A DNA stretch of 6,359 nt from Bacillota bacterium (GTDB taxonomy: Bacteria > Bacillota > Clostridia > Lachnospirales > Lachnospiraceae), in contig JAEWSD010000203.1 of the NCBI GenBank assembly GCA_023398615.1, positions 1 through 6,359 of the forward strand, read 5' to 3'. This document shows positions 5,218 to 6,359 of the stretch, piece after piece (position 1 is the first letter of the stretch; every line of letters starts with the position of its first letter). The position numbers and the translations under genes were made by a program. Below the pieces are notes generated by a model. That model was given only the letters and a program-made list of their open reading frames with translations, was not told where the DNA came from and ran no database searches.

Positions 5218-6359
5218 ATGAGTATATTAAAGGATATGTTGTATGAAGAGCTGTCATTAAAGTCAAGAGTAATTGTGGAGGGCATTAACACAGACCCTTC
5301 CATTTTCAAAAACCTGGAATTGGGTACAAAATACCAGGAACAGATTCACGGTCTGTTTGAGATGGACCATGTAAAGCATGTGGGTGTTCTTCTGCCCTGC
5401 AGCTTTTCCTCTCCGAATGGCTTAAACTATCCCTTTAACTGGAATCCGAGATCGGAAATTTCAATTGAATATCATGACAATGAATTCTATCTGCTGGACA
5501 GGGGAAGGGAGTTATTCCCTGTACAATTCTTCGAAAGGCCCCGCTACTATCAGTTAAATACCACGGACGGAACGGAAATGTCCCATGTGGCTGCGTTTAA
5601 TCCGACCGGCACGGTTGGGGTGGCTTACAGCAACGAATGTGCCTTAAAGGACAAAGGACTGGATTGCTTATTCTGCAATGCAAACGCAACGAAAGATACC
5701 TATGCAAACGTGGAAAATATAAAATGGAAAAACCCGAAACAGATCGGTGAAACGGTAGCGGCAGCCTTCAAGTACGATAACGGAAAGCATGTAAACATTA
5801 CGGGAGGCTTCATTCCGGAAAGGAGAGAGGTGGACTACTACATCGATGTGGCGGAGGCGATCCAGGAGGAGACGGGCTTAAAAGATTTTAACGGAACCGC
5901 AGTGATCGGAGCACCGGAGGATTTATCCGTTATCGATAAATATAAGGAAGCCGGTTACCGGACAATTGCATTACAAATTGAGATATGGGATAAGAACATA
6001 TTTAAGACCATATGTCCGGGAAAGGAATCCGAGTGCGGAGGCTGGCAGCATTGGGTGGACGCACTGGAATATGCCGTAAAGATTTTTGGAAAGGGTAAAG
6101 TAAGAACCGGCTTTGTATCAGGAATAGAGCCTAAAGAAAAAATCCTGGAGGGTGTCGAATATTTTGCAAAGAAGGGAATCTTAAGTCTTACAAACGCGTG
6201 GAATCCAAACCCCGGCTCGAAGCTGGAAGGCCATAGGACACCGACTGCGGAATGGCATCTGGATTTGGCAAAGAAAACCTTTAACATCTTCAGACAGGTT
6301 GGCTTTACATATGAGGAATACTTTGACGCATCACCTTCCGCGGATTTCCTGGTACATGA
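5218..6359 (+). CDS. Radical SAM-like protein, 3' end outside window
   Basis: At least 380 residues run off the right edge without a stop. I read it as a radical SAM enzyme, which would cleave S-adenosylmethionine with an iron-sulfur cluster. The candidate cluster motif is C141-X8-C150-X2-C153 (NECALKDKGLDCLFCNAN). It is followed at 193-197 by NITGG, in the place of the usual GGE-type motif, and then by alternating strand/helix segments of a barrel: 'VIGAPEDL', 'YKEAGYRTIALQIEIWD', 'FKTICPGK' and 'VRTGFVSGIEP'. The last three resemble HmdB/BioB/NifB-like radical SAM barrels, by eye only. About 140 residues precede the cysteines and form an unrecognised N-terminal domain. Two more cysteines (266, 273) lie in the barrel. 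The spacing is not the classical CX3CX2C. The start at 5218 follows AAGGA (5201-5205) at a longish 12-base spacing. It probably belongs to the transporter operon; its substrate is unknown. Confidence 0.65.
   Translation, partial: MSILKDMLYEELSLKSRVIVEGINTDPSIFKNLELGTKYQEQIHGLFEMDHVKHVGVLLPCSFSSPNGLNYPFNWNPRSEISIEYHDNEFYLLDRGRELFPVQFFERPRYYQLNTTDGTEMSHVAAFNPTGTVGVAYSNECALKDKGLDCLFCNANATKDTYANVENIKWKNPKQIGETVAAAFKYDNGKHVNITGGFIPERREVDYYIDVAEAIQEETGLKDFNGTAVIGAPEDLSVIDKYKEAGYRTIALQIEIWDKNIFKTICPGKESECGGWQHWVDALEYAVKIFGKGKVRTGFVSGIEPKEKILEGVEYFAKKGILSLTNAWNPNPGSKLEGHRTPTAEWHLDLAKKTFNIFRQVGFTYEEYFDASPSADFLVH

Noticed and set aside
5955..6287. 110-codon minus-strand open frame
   Set aside because: It is antisense to the radical SAM-like gene, which stays open for over 1.1 kb and has coherent motifs.

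Overview
The window looks like a chromosomal segment from a Gram-positive, low-to-moderate GC anaerobe, probably a Clostridia/Lachnospiraceae-type member of the Firmicutes. That is an inference from strong purine-rich ribosome binding sites, lipoprotein-type binding proteins, GTG/TTG start use and protein style. All credible genes are on the + strand.

Layout: (1) Bases 1-710 are the 3' end of a MutS-family ATPase gene; its Walker A/B region lies upstream of the window. (2) Bases 711-1110 hold no credible gene. Most of this is one long imperfect palindrome (about 717-968) resembling a MITE-like or fold-back element, followed by a short leader with a small hairpin. (3) Bases 1111-5124 encode a complete NitT/TauT-type ABC importer in the order binding lipoprotein 1, ATPase, permease, binding lipoprotein 2. 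(4) After a 93-base spacer that can form hairpins, bases 5218-6359 hold the start of a radical SAM-like protein, cut off by the window end.

The four transporter genes are closely spaced (28, 47 and 69 bases between the chosen starts and the preceding stops), so they are probably one transcription unit, and the radical SAM-like gene may be its next member. A working model: two lipoproteins capture one or two small, probably anionic or heterocyclic, ligands. They deliver these to the single permease/ATPase pair, and the radical SAM-like enzyme, perhaps with genes further downstream, acts on the ligand or builds a cofactor connected with it. The ligand cannot be read from the sequence.

The less ordinary features are the unusual Cys-X8-Cys-X2-Cys motif in a probable radical SAM enzyme, the pairing of two unlike binding proteins with one transporter, the roughly 240-base palindrome upstream of the operon, and a 32-base motif from that palindrome that recurs just upstream of the second binding-protein gene.
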